Shown piece after piece: positions 1 to 7,636 of a DNA stretch of 53,090 nucleotides; the first letter of the stretch is position 1, and the number at the start of each line of letters is the position of its first letter. The notes under the pieces were generated by a model. The model was given only the letters and a program-made list of their open reading frames with translations, was not told the DNA's origin and searched no databases. Made by a program: the position numbers and the translations under genes. This DNA is from Gemmatimonadota bacterium (GTDB taxonomy: Bacteria; Latescibacterota; UBA2968), in NCBI GenBank assembly GCA_026706845.1, contig JAPOXY010000141.1, positions 1-53,090 on the forward strand, read 5' to 3'.

Positions 1-749
1 CTGAATGTATGGTTTGTCGAGTAATAGACATCGCATGGATTTCTTGCGATATGAATGAACTTGGCATTGGGGAAAAGGCGCAGGAGGTGGGGAATTCGGC
101 CGGTGTTGGAGGGGCTTTTGAGTACCAACTGTTTTCCAGCGCCCGCAAGGGTGGCTTTTTTAATGATGTCCGTGATGACGGCATCCCAGCGCGCCTGTTG
201 CCGCTCAGTCAGTCCCCTCAGGAAGATATATTTTTCAAAGTATTCCGTCGCCCTGGATGGGAATGTAAGGAAGTGAACGCTGGATAGCTCAGAGGAATTG
301 GCAATCGCGAATTCCTCCTCATTCGGCAGGTCCATCGCCAGTTTGACATCATCCTGCGGACGTTTTGGCTTGAGCTGTTTGGCCATGAAACGCTTGATCC
401 AACCACGGCCGATCAGAAAGAATGTCGGGGCGATGGATTGGAACAACGAGACGATTGCGAACTGCGGATCGCGCGTCAGGAGATAGTGCAAGTGCGTCGT
501 GCCCGAGCGGGCATGGCCGATGATAAAGATCGGTGGATGCGCAATTTTCGTCCGAGCCACGGCGCGCCCGTAGCGCATCTTTTCGATCAAGCGTAGCGGC
601 ACCATCAGGGCCGAGCCAAGGAGAATTCGCCTCACTCGTCCCCGGTGCTGAGGTGCAACCCTCACCCCGTCCTGGCCCCAGAGGAGCCTCGCCCAAACGC
701 GCAGGGGTGCGGACGTGTTGGGGTGAGCTCGTGGCTTTTTAGTGGGCAT
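1..749 (-). CDS. Sulfotransferase family protein (3' end outside the window)
   Basis: The reading frame starts at an ATG at 749-747, preceded by GGAG, and stays open to the left edge, so at least 249 residues are present and the C-terminus is missing. After a basic N-terminal stretch of about 70 residues comes IFIIGHARSGTTHLHYLL, the PAPS 5'-phosphosulfate-binding loop of sulfotransferases. Near the truncated end KSPSNTGRIPHLLRLFPNAK and FIHIARNPCDVYYS match the 3'-phosphate-binding region (R..P.D). It would move sulfate from PAPS to a hydroxyl or amine on an acceptor that the sequence does not reveal. It begins 17 nt after the stop of the GPP34-P450 gene and is probably co-transcribed with it, so the pair may oxidise and then sulfate the same lipid or secondary metabolite; that link is inference. 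Confidence 0.9.
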   Translation of the reverse strand, partial: MPTKKPRAHPNTSAPLRVWARLLWGQDGVRVAPQHRGRVRRILLGSALMVPLRLIEKMRYGRAVARTKIAHPPIFIIGHARSGTTHLHYLLTRDPQFAIVSLFQSIAPTFFLIGRGWIKRFMAKQLKPKRPQDDVKLAMDLPNEEEFAIANSSELSSVHFLTFPSRATEYFEKYIFLRGLTERQQARWDAVITDIIKKATLAGAGKQLVLKSPSNTGRIPHLLRLFPNAKFIHIARNPCDVYYSTNHTF

Positions 750-766
750 TTTGACACTCCATTTCG

Positions 767-2734
767 CTATCGGTGCCGACGCACCAGGCGGAACTTGTAG
801 TTGGGTAGGAGGGCATAGCTCCGTTTGGTCTTCAATTCGCAATCGGGCGGATGGAGAACCAATTCGGCTTCGCGGAGGACGGTCGCCATGTTGAGCGCAA
901 TGAGCACCTCGGCGAGCCTGTTGCCTGGGCACCGATGCGCTCCTAAGCCGAAGGGGACATAGACCCCGTGCTGGCGGTGCTCAGCGCGTTCTGCGGTGTA
1001 GCGGTCTATATCGAAGCGCTCCGGATTGGGGAAATATTCCGGCATCCGGTGCGGTACTGTGAATCCAATAAGAAGGGTCTCGCCAGCGGGGACCTTATAG
1101 CCCTCAAATTCAAATGAGTTGGCTACTGTGCGCAATGACATTACTGGAGCAAGGGGATAGAGGCGTATTATTTCCATTGCCGTGCGGTGGATGACGTCGA
1201 GTTGACGCAGATCGTTCACGGTAGGCATACCCTGATCAAAGAGGGCGTCTGCTTCAGCAATTACCTGCTCGCGCAGCTCCGGTCGCTTCAATAATTCGTA
1301 GAACATGAAGGCACAGATATTTGCCACGGTATCGAGACCGGCCGAGAGAGGTCCCAACATGTCTAAATCGGTCTCGGGAAGAAATTGCGGATCCCTGTGG
1401 TGCAGTTCCAGCAAATGGTCAATGGCATCCGGTGGCTTGTTGCGGCGTTTTTCTGGTTCGTGATCTGCCAGAATGCGCTGAGCCAGTTCTTCCACTCGCT
1501 TGAAGGCACGCCGGACGCGTGGTCGATATAACATCAGCCTGGGTTGCTGTCGCATGACATAGGTTTTCATCTTGCTCTGAAAATAAATCATAATGTCGTC
1601 TAAGTAGTCGTGTACAGGCATGCTGAGGGCCAGCACACCGATCTGATCTAAGACGATGCGCTGCCAGGTGTATAAGCCCGGCAGCGGCTTGTCCTGTGGC
1701 CATCCGGCGATGTCTTGTTGAAGAACGCGGACAACGTCTGCCACGCGGCCTTCAATGAGGCGGTGGGTGTACACATCCGCCAGTTCTTTGCGCAGGCGAA
1801 TATGGTCGGGACCATCCATGCTGATTATGCTACGTCCGACTCCCCCAGCTTTGTTGTAATCCACCCAGTTTTCAAGCGTGCGCAGGTATTTACCCCCTCG
1901 CTTTACGAAGGTATTCGCCTCGGGACCTACGAGGACGACGAAGCGGCGATTGAATGCCTTGATGCGAAAAATCGGACCTAAGTTTCGGTATTGTTTGACG
2001 AGAAGCGAGCCCAAATCGCGCTTCATGCCGATGGTGTTGCCAATAAGCGGCAACCCCGGTGCCTGAGGTATCTCCTTGCGTGGAGTAGGGAGAGGGGTAG
2101 GAGGCTCATGCTCGCGGATCGCTTTGGTAACCGATTGGCCGATCAGGTCCATTTTTCGAATCAGTTCGATCCGTTCTTGTACCTCCGATAGTTCTGACTG
2201 GGATAAAATATTCTTGAAAACGCCGCAGGCATCCGCCAGACAGATAATGACGATGTCGCGTGGGTCCGGAATTTCATCGGTGTACAGTACGCGCATAATG
2301 CGTAACCGGACTTCTTCTAATGTTTTTCCATCAATGGTAGGATAGCGGCGGGAGCGCGACACCAGGCGCGAGAGGAGAAAGATATCTTCGGACTCGGGTT
2401 CTAATATGCCCCGGTTGACTAAACGCGTAAGTGCTTTATCGCGGATTTCGTCGCCTCGTTTGGTCGTTTTTGCGAGCCAATAGTTGGCGTCTCGTGTGTC
2501 CGTATCGCGCGCGATGTCGGCAAGGGTGGGATCGAGCAGGTCGTCCTCGAGAGGCGTGGCATCAGCCAAAAAGAGATGCTCGAGATCGGTATCGATGCGG
2601 TTTTCCAGGGCCAAATCCATCAATACGGCACCAGCGAGGACGATGTTCAAAGTGTCTGGTGCAAGACCGGGTGCGAAATCACCTCGGTCTTCGTTGTGGA
2701 GAAGTAGCAGTATTTCTTCAGCAAATCTCAGCAT
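767..2734 (-). CDS. GPP34 (GOLPH3/Vps74-like) domain - cytochrome P450 fusion
   Basis: A 655-residue protein with two parts. Residues 1 to about 210 follow the GPP34 pattern: FAEEILLLLHNEDRG at the start, IVLAGAVLMDLALENRI, a YWL segment, and DPRDIVIICLADACGVF. In eukaryotes this fold binds phosphoinositides and glycosyltransferase tails. A proline-rich linker (about 208-225) leads to a full P450 (about 225-655): PGLPLIGNTIG at the N-terminus, the I-helix AGLDT, the K-helix ExxR (EIIR) and the haem loop FGLGAHRCPGNR with the thiolate Cys near residue 602. The P450 part should be a haem monooxygenase needing external redox partners; none is encoded here. The GPP34 part may dock it to membrane lipid. 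The start has only a weak ribosome site. A sulfotransferase follows directly. The fusion is seen in the sequence; the substrate is unknown. Confidence 0.88.
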   Translation of the reverse strand: MLRFAEEILLLLHNEDRGDFAPGLAPDTLNIVLAGAVLMDLALENRIDTDLEHLFLADATPLEDDLLDPTLADIARDTDTRDANYWLAKTTKRGDEIRDKALTRLVNRGILEPESEDIFLLSRLVSRSRRYPTIDGKTLEEVRLRIMRVLYTDEIPDPRDIVIICLADACGVFKNILSQSELSEVQERIELIRKMDLIGQSVTKAIREHEPPTPLPTPRKEIPQAPGLPLIGNTIGMKRDLGSLLVKQYRNLGPIFRIKAFNRRFVVLVGPEANTFVKRGGKYLRTLENWVDYNKAGGVGRSIISMDGPDHIRLRKELADVYTHRLIEGRVADVVRVLQQDIAGWPQDKPLPGLYTWQRIVLDQIGVLALSMPVHDYLDDIMIYFQSKMKTYVMRQQPRLMLYRPRVRRAFKRVEELAQRILADHEPEKRRNKPPDAIDHLLELHHRDPQFLPETDLDMLGPLSAGLDTVANICAFMFYELLKRPELREQVIAEADALFDQGMPTVNDLRQLDVIHRTAMEIIRLYPLAPVMSLRTVANSFEFEGYKVPAGETLLIGFTVPHRMPEYFPNPERFDIDRYTAERAEHRQHGVYVPFGLGAHRCPGNRLAEVLIALNMATVLREAELVLHPPDCELKTKRSYALLPNYKFRLVRRHR

Positions 2735-2786
2735 GTATGTGTTTCTATATCTACTATGACGAAAAATCTTTTAAAACTTGCGGTGG

Positions 2787-2880
2787 TCCTATATAGATGA
2801 AGGGCGTGCATAAGCAGACTCCACAAAGGACGATATACAGACTTGAGACGATATATAGATTAAGCAATAAAGTCAAGTCT
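2787..2880. repeat. AT-rich leader with tandem and inverted short repeats upstream of the P450 gene
   Basis: Two near-identical blocks, GACGATATACAGA (from 2829) and GACGATATATAGA (from 2847), sit 18 bp apart; a looser relative (CCTATATAGATGA) lies near 2788. The arms AGACTTGA (2839-2846) and TCAAGTCT (2873-2880) form an 8-bp inverted repeat. Reading toward the P450 gene, TTGACT followed 17 bp later by TATCGT could be a weak sigma70 promoter. The arrangement suits an operator, but no regulator is encoded nearby. Confidence 0.35.
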
Positions 2881-2881
2881 G

Positions 2882-3034
2882 AAAAGTTTTGTAAATGTGA
2901 TAGGAATTAGCGGAAGCGCGGGGTGGGAATACGGGCATTTGGTGACGTCAGAGAGCCCGACGGCGTAGCCGATGGATGTGCGCGTTGCGGCGCATCTGGC
3001 AGCTATTGAGGTGATGGTGGAGGCGCAGGTTTAG
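2882..3034 (+). pseudogene. Decayed tail of a plus-strand gene
   Basis: One plus-strand frame reads about 50 codons with coding-like composition, including WEYGHLVTSESPTA, then a TAG at 2966-2968, then PMDVRVAAHLAAIEVMVEAQ and a final TAG at 3032-3034. No start codon with a ribosome site is visible, and a hairpin terminator follows 23 bp later in the same orientation. I read this as the remnant of a gene whose 5' part was deleted when the P450 region arrived or rearranged. The parent family was not identified. It could also be a chance open stretch. Confidence 0.35.
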
Positions 3035-3056
3035 AGAAGTTCAGATGGTGAAAATT

Positions 3057-3086
3057 AAAGCGTGGGATTATGTCCCGCGCTTTTTT
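3057..3086. terminator. Hairpin terminator, probably bidirectional
   Basis: AAAGCGTGGGA pairs with TCCCGCGCTTT (one G-T pair) around a five-base loop, followed on the plus strand by six T. It ends the decayed plus-strand gene and lies exactly at the stop of the minus-strand PhyH gene; the minus-strand U-tract is weaker. Confidence 0.7.
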
Positions 3087-3951
3087 AATATGGTCGAAAA
3101 CCGCGTACCATGAATCCATTTTCTTTTTTTTCTTCTATCGGACGCTTTGACGATTCTGCGCGGTTTTTTGTGGTGGTGCCGCGTATGACGACGTAATCGT
3201 CGGATCTGCGGTAGCGGTGTATGAAGACGGGGCGGGGTTTGTTCGAATGGTTCTGTTTGGAGCCGTGAACGGTTTTGACGTGGAAGAAGATGGCGTCACC
3301 GGGTTGACCGGGTATTGGGAGGGCACGCTCCCAGGGCCATTCGTCGTCTGCAAGTCCCAGGTGCGAGAAGGTGTCGATGTGGTCGAGTTGTCCCAGTTTG
3401 TGAGAGCCGGGTACGACGTGGAGGGCACCGTTTTTGAGGTCGGTGGGGACGACGTAGGTGAGGATGCCAACAGGTCCTTCGTACCGGTGTTCGAAATAGG
3501 CCGAGTCCTGGTGCAGGTGTTTGGGATGGCCTCCGACGGGTTCTTTGTACAGGCATTGCCCGTTGCCGTAGAGTTCGATGTTGGGACCGAGGATGGCTTC
3601 GACGATGTCGAGGGTGGGCGGGTGAAATGCCGAGCGAAAGAAGGTGGCGCTGGTGTTGTAGTTGATGCCCAGGACCATGATTTGTCGATCGCGTTCGTAA
3701 TTTTCAGGCGCAGGTATAAAGAGGGTGCTGTTGGGCGTGCGCCATCCTTCGGGTATTGTGCTGGCTTGATCGAGGAGGTCGAGGGATTGCCTGGCTGTGG
3801 CTTCGATGTCGCGGTGAAGTGCGTCGATGTATTCGCGGAGCAGTCCCCGCACGACTATCGCACCATGGGTTTTGAATGTCTCGGCAGCGCGTTGTAGGTC
3901 AATATTTTCCGACTGGAAGTCCAGGTCGCTTAGAGAAATGGTTTGGGGCAT
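3085..3951 (-). CDS. Phytanoyl-CoA dioxygenase (PhyH) family protein
   Basis: About 288 residues from the ATG at 3951-3949; the frame is open further upstream (GTG at 4020, ATG at 3993), but homology-like sequence starts at MPQTISLSDLDF. It has the Fe(II)/2-oxoglutarate dioxygenase facial triad: HLHQDSAYFEH gives the H-x-D pair, and VHGSKQNHSNKPRPVFIHRYR gives the distal His and the Arg that holds 2-oxoglutarate. FKTHGAIVVRGLL near the N-terminus is typical of PhyH proteins. The reaction is hydroxylation coupled to 2-oxoglutarate decarboxylation; the substrate is unknown. It lies about 100 nt after the TldE-like gene in the same direction, so co-transcription is possible but less certain than for the closely spaced neighbours. 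Confidence 0.85.
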   Translation of the reverse strand: MPQTISLSDLDFQSENIDLQRAAETFKTHGAIVVRGLLREYIDALHRDIEATARQSLDLLDQASTIPEGWRTPNSTLFIPAPENYERDRQIMVLGINYNTSATFFRSAFHPPTLDIVEAILGPNIELYGNGQCLYKEPVGGHPKHLHQDSAYFEHRYEGPVGILTYVVPTDLKNGALHVVPGSHKLGQLDHIDTFSHLGLADDEWPWERALPIPGQPGDAIFFHVKTVHGSKQNHSNKPRPVFIHRYRRSDDYVVIRGTTTKNRAESSKRPIEEKKENGFMVRGFRPY

Positions 3952-4054
3952 TGTTTTTTGCTGAAAGTTGTGGGAAAATACTTTGATCTTCATGATACGC
4001 GAAACAACGCAGACTGTCACGCATATTTTGTGCTTATTCTCAGCGGCACGACCC

Positions 4055-5815
4055 TCACTTGTCGAAGAAGGGATGTAGGGACACGGGTACTCTGGGAATC
4101 TCGCCGCTCGGCGGCTTGATCGTGATGTCCTCGAACAGGACCATGCGAGGAGTGACGATACTTACGAGAACTGACTCACCTCGTCCGAAGGGGGAGGAGT
4201 TGTCCTGCGAGCGAAAGGGAACGGTGTTGACCGCGTGCGTCTTAGACACCTTCACGATGTCTTTGAAGGTATAAAGGCCGATGCCCGCAAATTCCGCGTT
4301 GCGCACGAGTTCCTCGCGGCCGTCGAGATAGACTTTATAGACGAAGATCGCGTTTTGCAACTTGTTCTCGTCGTCAGAGGAACGAGAGGAATAGTAGATA
4401 ACCGGAGATTCAGAAACATTGTACGACGGGTTGGCGATGTGGGTGACGATGTAGCCGTACTGTTTTTTTTGCCTTTTGATTAGTTTGAAAAATTCCTCGC
4501 GGATCTGCTTTTCGCTCAGGCCCTTCTCCGCCTCGACCAGGATATTGCTGGGGGCGACGCCCGGACCTCGGCGACTGCCCGTGCTCTGGTCAATGCCGCG
4601 CACAGGTGTGCGCGTCGTCAGCAAGGTCTCTAATACGCCTTCCCGCACTAGGTGGACTGGACGCGCTGGAACGCCTTCGTCGTCAACCCTGTAGCCGCCG
4701 AACAAGGGTTGCTTTTTATAGGCGTCCATGAGCGGTTCAGCGCGCACGCTGAGGAATTCGGGTAGGACGCGTACACCAATTTTGTCCAGAAAAGGGTTTT
4801 CTTTTTTTTGGGGATAGAAGCGCTCGTAGTCCGGATTGTCGGACAGTGTCCGGCGCGTCGATAGCATGTAGGGCACAAATCCCTGATTGAACAGCTCTGT
4901 GGCTGCCTGGCTCGTGAATATCACGGGTCCGGTAAAGCGCTCGACCAGCGGTGCCTGGCGTAGCTGCTTCAGACGCTCGCCCATGGTATTGATCTTCGCG
5001 GCCAACTCGTCGTCACCGGGAAGATTTTCCGGTGAACGGGCGTACACGGCGACGAAGTCCTGTAGCGGCATTCCGTCGGGAGCCTGGGTGGCGGCGACCG
5101 CGGTGAGAGATAGTGAAGAACTCGTGCGAGAGAAGGAAGATCCTTCGCTGTTGAAGTAGTAGAACGAGGTGTTGGACCCGTTGAAACGTACCCTTGAAGT
5201 GTAGATGTCGGGCATCTCGCGGAACAGGCCCGAGAGCTGGCGCGCTCGCTGTTCCAGCGCGTCGAGATCCAGGACAATAGGTGCCATTTTGTGTACTTTG
5301 GTGGCGGACTTTTCCCTGCTGAAATCGGGAATTTCTTCGGTGCGGGTTTTGTTTTGCAAGGTCGCGCGTTTCCTGGCCAGATCTTCGAGCGCCTTCTTGT
5401 AGGCACCGTCGGTGGCCAGCCATATCTTGCGTCGCAACTCGTCGTAGTTGTCCTCAAGGGGCAATTGCACGCTGCCCCCGTACATGTACACTACGCCCGT
5501 ACGACCGAAAGAGAACGAGCGGAAGTTGGTGTTGTCGAGGGCGTAGTCTCCGACCCGCACTTCGACACTGAGTTCGCGCGAGTGCCTCTCACTGCTGTTG
5601 AGCAGACTGCCGAAGGTCGCTGAACTGCTTTTGGATTTCACTTCGCGCACGCGGTAGGAAATGAAGTAGGGTCGCTCCAGGTCTTCGAGCTGAAGTTGTT
5701 GCATTGAGCGCGCCAATTCGTCGCGCAGGGCGCGTTGCAGAATGTCGTCTTCGGCGTGGACCGCGGAAAACGCCAGGAAGATAGCTATAACGTGGATGAA
5801 GGTTCTTTTGTACAT
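4055..5815 (-). CDS. Exported TldD/PmbA-family protein without the metal site (TldE-like)
   Basis: A 586-residue protein with a signal peptide (MYKRTFIHVIAIFLAFSAV, cut after HA). It aligns along its length with the neighbouring TldD-like protein: VGDYALDNTNF, FTGPVIFTSQAATELF, SNILVEAEKGLS and VYLDGREELVRNAEF all have counterparts. Where the neighbour carries HEIFGH, this protein has FNQGFVP, so it lacks the zinc ligands. The Cys-containing segment near the C-terminus is also absent. In the known cytosolic TldD/TldE protease one subunit holds the metal and the other does not, so a heterodimer with the neighbour is the natural reading, here in the periplasm. It starts 27 nt after the neighbour's stop, consistent with co-translation of partners. 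Confidence 0.82.
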   Translation of the reverse strand: MYKRTFIHVIAIFLAFSAVHAEDDILQRALRDELARSMQQLQLEDLERPYFISYRVREVKSKSSSATFGSLLNSSERHSRELSVEVRVGDYALDNTNFRSFSFGRTGVVYMYGGSVQLPLEDNYDELRRKIWLATDGAYKKALEDLARKRATLQNKTRTEEIPDFSREKSATKVHKMAPIVLDLDALEQRARQLSGLFREMPDIYTSRVRFNGSNTSFYYFNSEGSSFSRTSSSLSLTAVAATQAPDGMPLQDFVAVYARSPENLPGDDELAAKINTMGERLKQLRQAPLVERFTGPVIFTSQAATELFNQGFVPYMLSTRRTLSDNPDYERFYPQKKENPFLDKIGVRVLPEFLSVRAEPLMDAYKKQPLFGGYRVDDEGVPARPVHLVREGVLETLLTTRTPVRGIDQSTGSRRGPGVAPSNILVEAEKGLSEKQIREEFFKLIKRQKKQYGYIVTHIANPSYNVSESPVIYYSSRSSDDENKLQNAIFVYKVYLDGREELVRNAEFAGIGLYTFKDIVKVSKTHAVNTVPFRSQDNSSPFGRGESVLVSIVTPRMVLFEDITIKPPSGEIPRVPVSLHPFFDK

Positions 5816-5842
5816 GGGATGGCTCCTGCTGGATGGAAAAGC

Positions 5843-7540
5843 TCAAGGGAGGTCCGATTCTTCAGCGGACTCGGAGAAAGGTGATTCGAGGATAGGCCGG
5901 CGCTCCTGGGATTTCTCTTTCTTCTGCACTTCAATCTGCGAGATGAATATGCCGGGAGAGACCGCGGCCACGGGTACGCCTCCCGACTCGGCGCCGCATA
6001 TGCCGTTGAATACGCCGGTCTGATCGTCAGCAGCGGCGATCTGGCTGAAGGCAGTGAGCGGCGTGCCGATCAGGTCAACTCCGCGCACGAGTTCCTCGCG
6101 TCCGTCGGTATAAATGCGGTACACCATGATGGGAAGCACGTTGAAGGCGTTGGGGAAGGTGCGGCCCGTGATGGTGAAGCCCCCCTGGATATCCTCGAAA
6201 TAGAGGCCGAATGCCTTGTCTTCCCTGCGACACTGTTCGATGAGCATTTCCTTGAGCTGGTCCCGGGTCAGCGGCTCCGAGGTCTCGACAATGAGGTTGG
6301 ACTGGCGCGCTACGGGGGCATAGCCCGGCTGCTTGCGTCCGTGGCCGTTGGAGTTGGGGAAGTTCTCGATCGGGGAACGCGACATGAGGAAGCGGCGGAA
6401 AATCCCGTTTTCGACGACGACGACCCGCCGCGCCTTGACGCCCTGATTGTCGTATGCGTAGGCTCCTACCAGATCCTTGCCAGCACTGCTCGTCTGAGTG
6501 GGATCGAAGTAAACTGAGAAGGTCTCGGGCAGGACTTTTTCTCCTATTTTCTTTTTGAAGGTCTGGCCCTCGTCCTCGCGTTTCTGGCGGTGGCCCTCGA
6601 TGCGGTGTCCGAAAATTTCGTGGAAGAGAACGCCGCTGGCGCGGCCCGAGAGAATCGCTGGACCGGTGTAGGGGGCTACTATAGGGGCGTCGCGCAGGGC
6701 GTGCAAGTCAGCAATTATGCGCTCTACCAGAGCGAGGACCTCATCGTCGCTGGGCAAACCCTCCGGGGTAAAGGCCGAGAAGGATTCGTAGCGCGGCAAT
6801 TCCATGCCGTCGTCGGCCTTGGTAAAGGCGTAGATGAACAGTCGGTAGAGTACTTGTGAGGTCTGGATCTTGCTGCCCTCGCTGTTGACGTATTGGCGGG
6901 TCGAGATATTAGCCGAGAGGCTGGCTTCGGCTTCGTAGATGTCTCCGTATTGGGCGAAGGGGGCCGTGTATTTCTTGAGCCTGGCTTCCCATTCGTCGCG
7001 GGGGATGTCGAAGGAGGCGATGTCTTCCACATAGTGCTCGACCGGCTCTTTGGAAAAATCGTCCGACTGGTCTTCCTCTTCTACCTTGACCCGGACATTG
7101 GTCTTGACCGTGGTTAGCTTTTCAATGGCGCGTTTGTACTTTTTGTCGGTGTGGTACCAGAGCACGCTGCGGATGGCGTCCGGATCATCCTCAATGGGAA
7201 TTTCGATTCTCGAATAGCGATCGGACCAATTGCGGGGGCCACCGCGGACCTGATGCGTATTGTCGAAGGCGTAGTCCCCCACGCGCAGATCGATATCGAG
7301 CCGCCGCCGCTGCGATTCGCGGCTGTAGGTGAGCACGCCGAAGGAGGCTTCGACGCTGATTCCCTGCGTCTCGGTGATTTCATAGCTGAGGTAGTAGGGT
7401 GGGACCGGCTGCTTCTGGAGCGAACTGAAGGAGCGGGTCAGTTCTTCCCGCATGGCCTGTAGTAATGAGGTCTCGGCCCGAACGCTGGTAGCAGTAAACA
7501 CGATGCAGACGAGGCATAAAAGCCTGGAAAATGATCTCAT
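5843..7540 (-). CDS. Exported TldD-family metalloprotease, metal site intact
   Basis: A 565-residue protein with a signal peptide (basic MRSFSRLL, hydrophobic core, cut near VRA). The metal motif HEIFGH is at residues 307-312, with a further His at 317 (RIEGH), as in TldD. Downstream AYDNQGVKARRVVVVENG and the glycine-rich, Cys-containing NGICGAESGG match the family's C-terminal half. Known TldD/TldE complexes are cytosolic zinc proteases acting on unfolded or ribosomally made peptides (microcin B17, CcdA). An exported version implies peptide processing in the periplasm. The start has GAAAGG about 7 nt upstream. It is first in a run with the metal-less paralogue and PhyH. Confidence 0.87.
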   Translation of the reverse strand: MRSFSRLLCLVCIVFTATSVRAETSLLQAMREELTRSFSSLQKQPVPPYYLSYEITETQGISVEASFGVLTYSRESQRRRLDIDLRVGDYAFDNTHQVRGGPRNWSDRYSRIEIPIEDDPDAIRSVLWYHTDKKYKRAIEKLTTVKTNVRVKVEEEDQSDDFSKEPVEHYVEDIASFDIPRDEWEARLKKYTAPFAQYGDIYEAEASLSANISTRQYVNSEGSKIQTSQVLYRLFIYAFTKADDGMELPRYESFSAFTPEGLPSDDEVLALVERIIADLHALRDAPIVAPYTGPAILSGRASGVLFHEIFGHRIEGHRQKREDEGQTFKKKIGEKVLPETFSVYFDPTQTSSAGKDLVGAYAYDNQGVKARRVVVVENGIFRRFLMSRSPIENFPNSNGHGRKQPGYAPVARQSNLIVETSEPLTRDQLKEMLIEQCRREDKAFGLYFEDIQGGFTITGRTFPNAFNVLPIMVYRIYTDGREELVRGVDLIGTPLTAFSQIAAADDQTGVFNGICGAESGGVPVAAVSPGIFISQIEVQKKEKSQERRPILESPFSESAEESDLP

Positions 7541-7636
7541 TGGCGTGCCTTTCTCTGGTTTAGTGTAGAAATTTTCTAATGACTTTTTCGTAGGATTAAA
7601 CGTCCTTGTGGGATGCAGGTTCCGAAGGTGTAGCGT

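Noticed and set aside
3217-3897. A 226-codon plus-strand frame opposite the PhyH gene
   Set aside because: Shadow of PhyH, whose iron-binding residues are clear on the other strand; no ribosome site.
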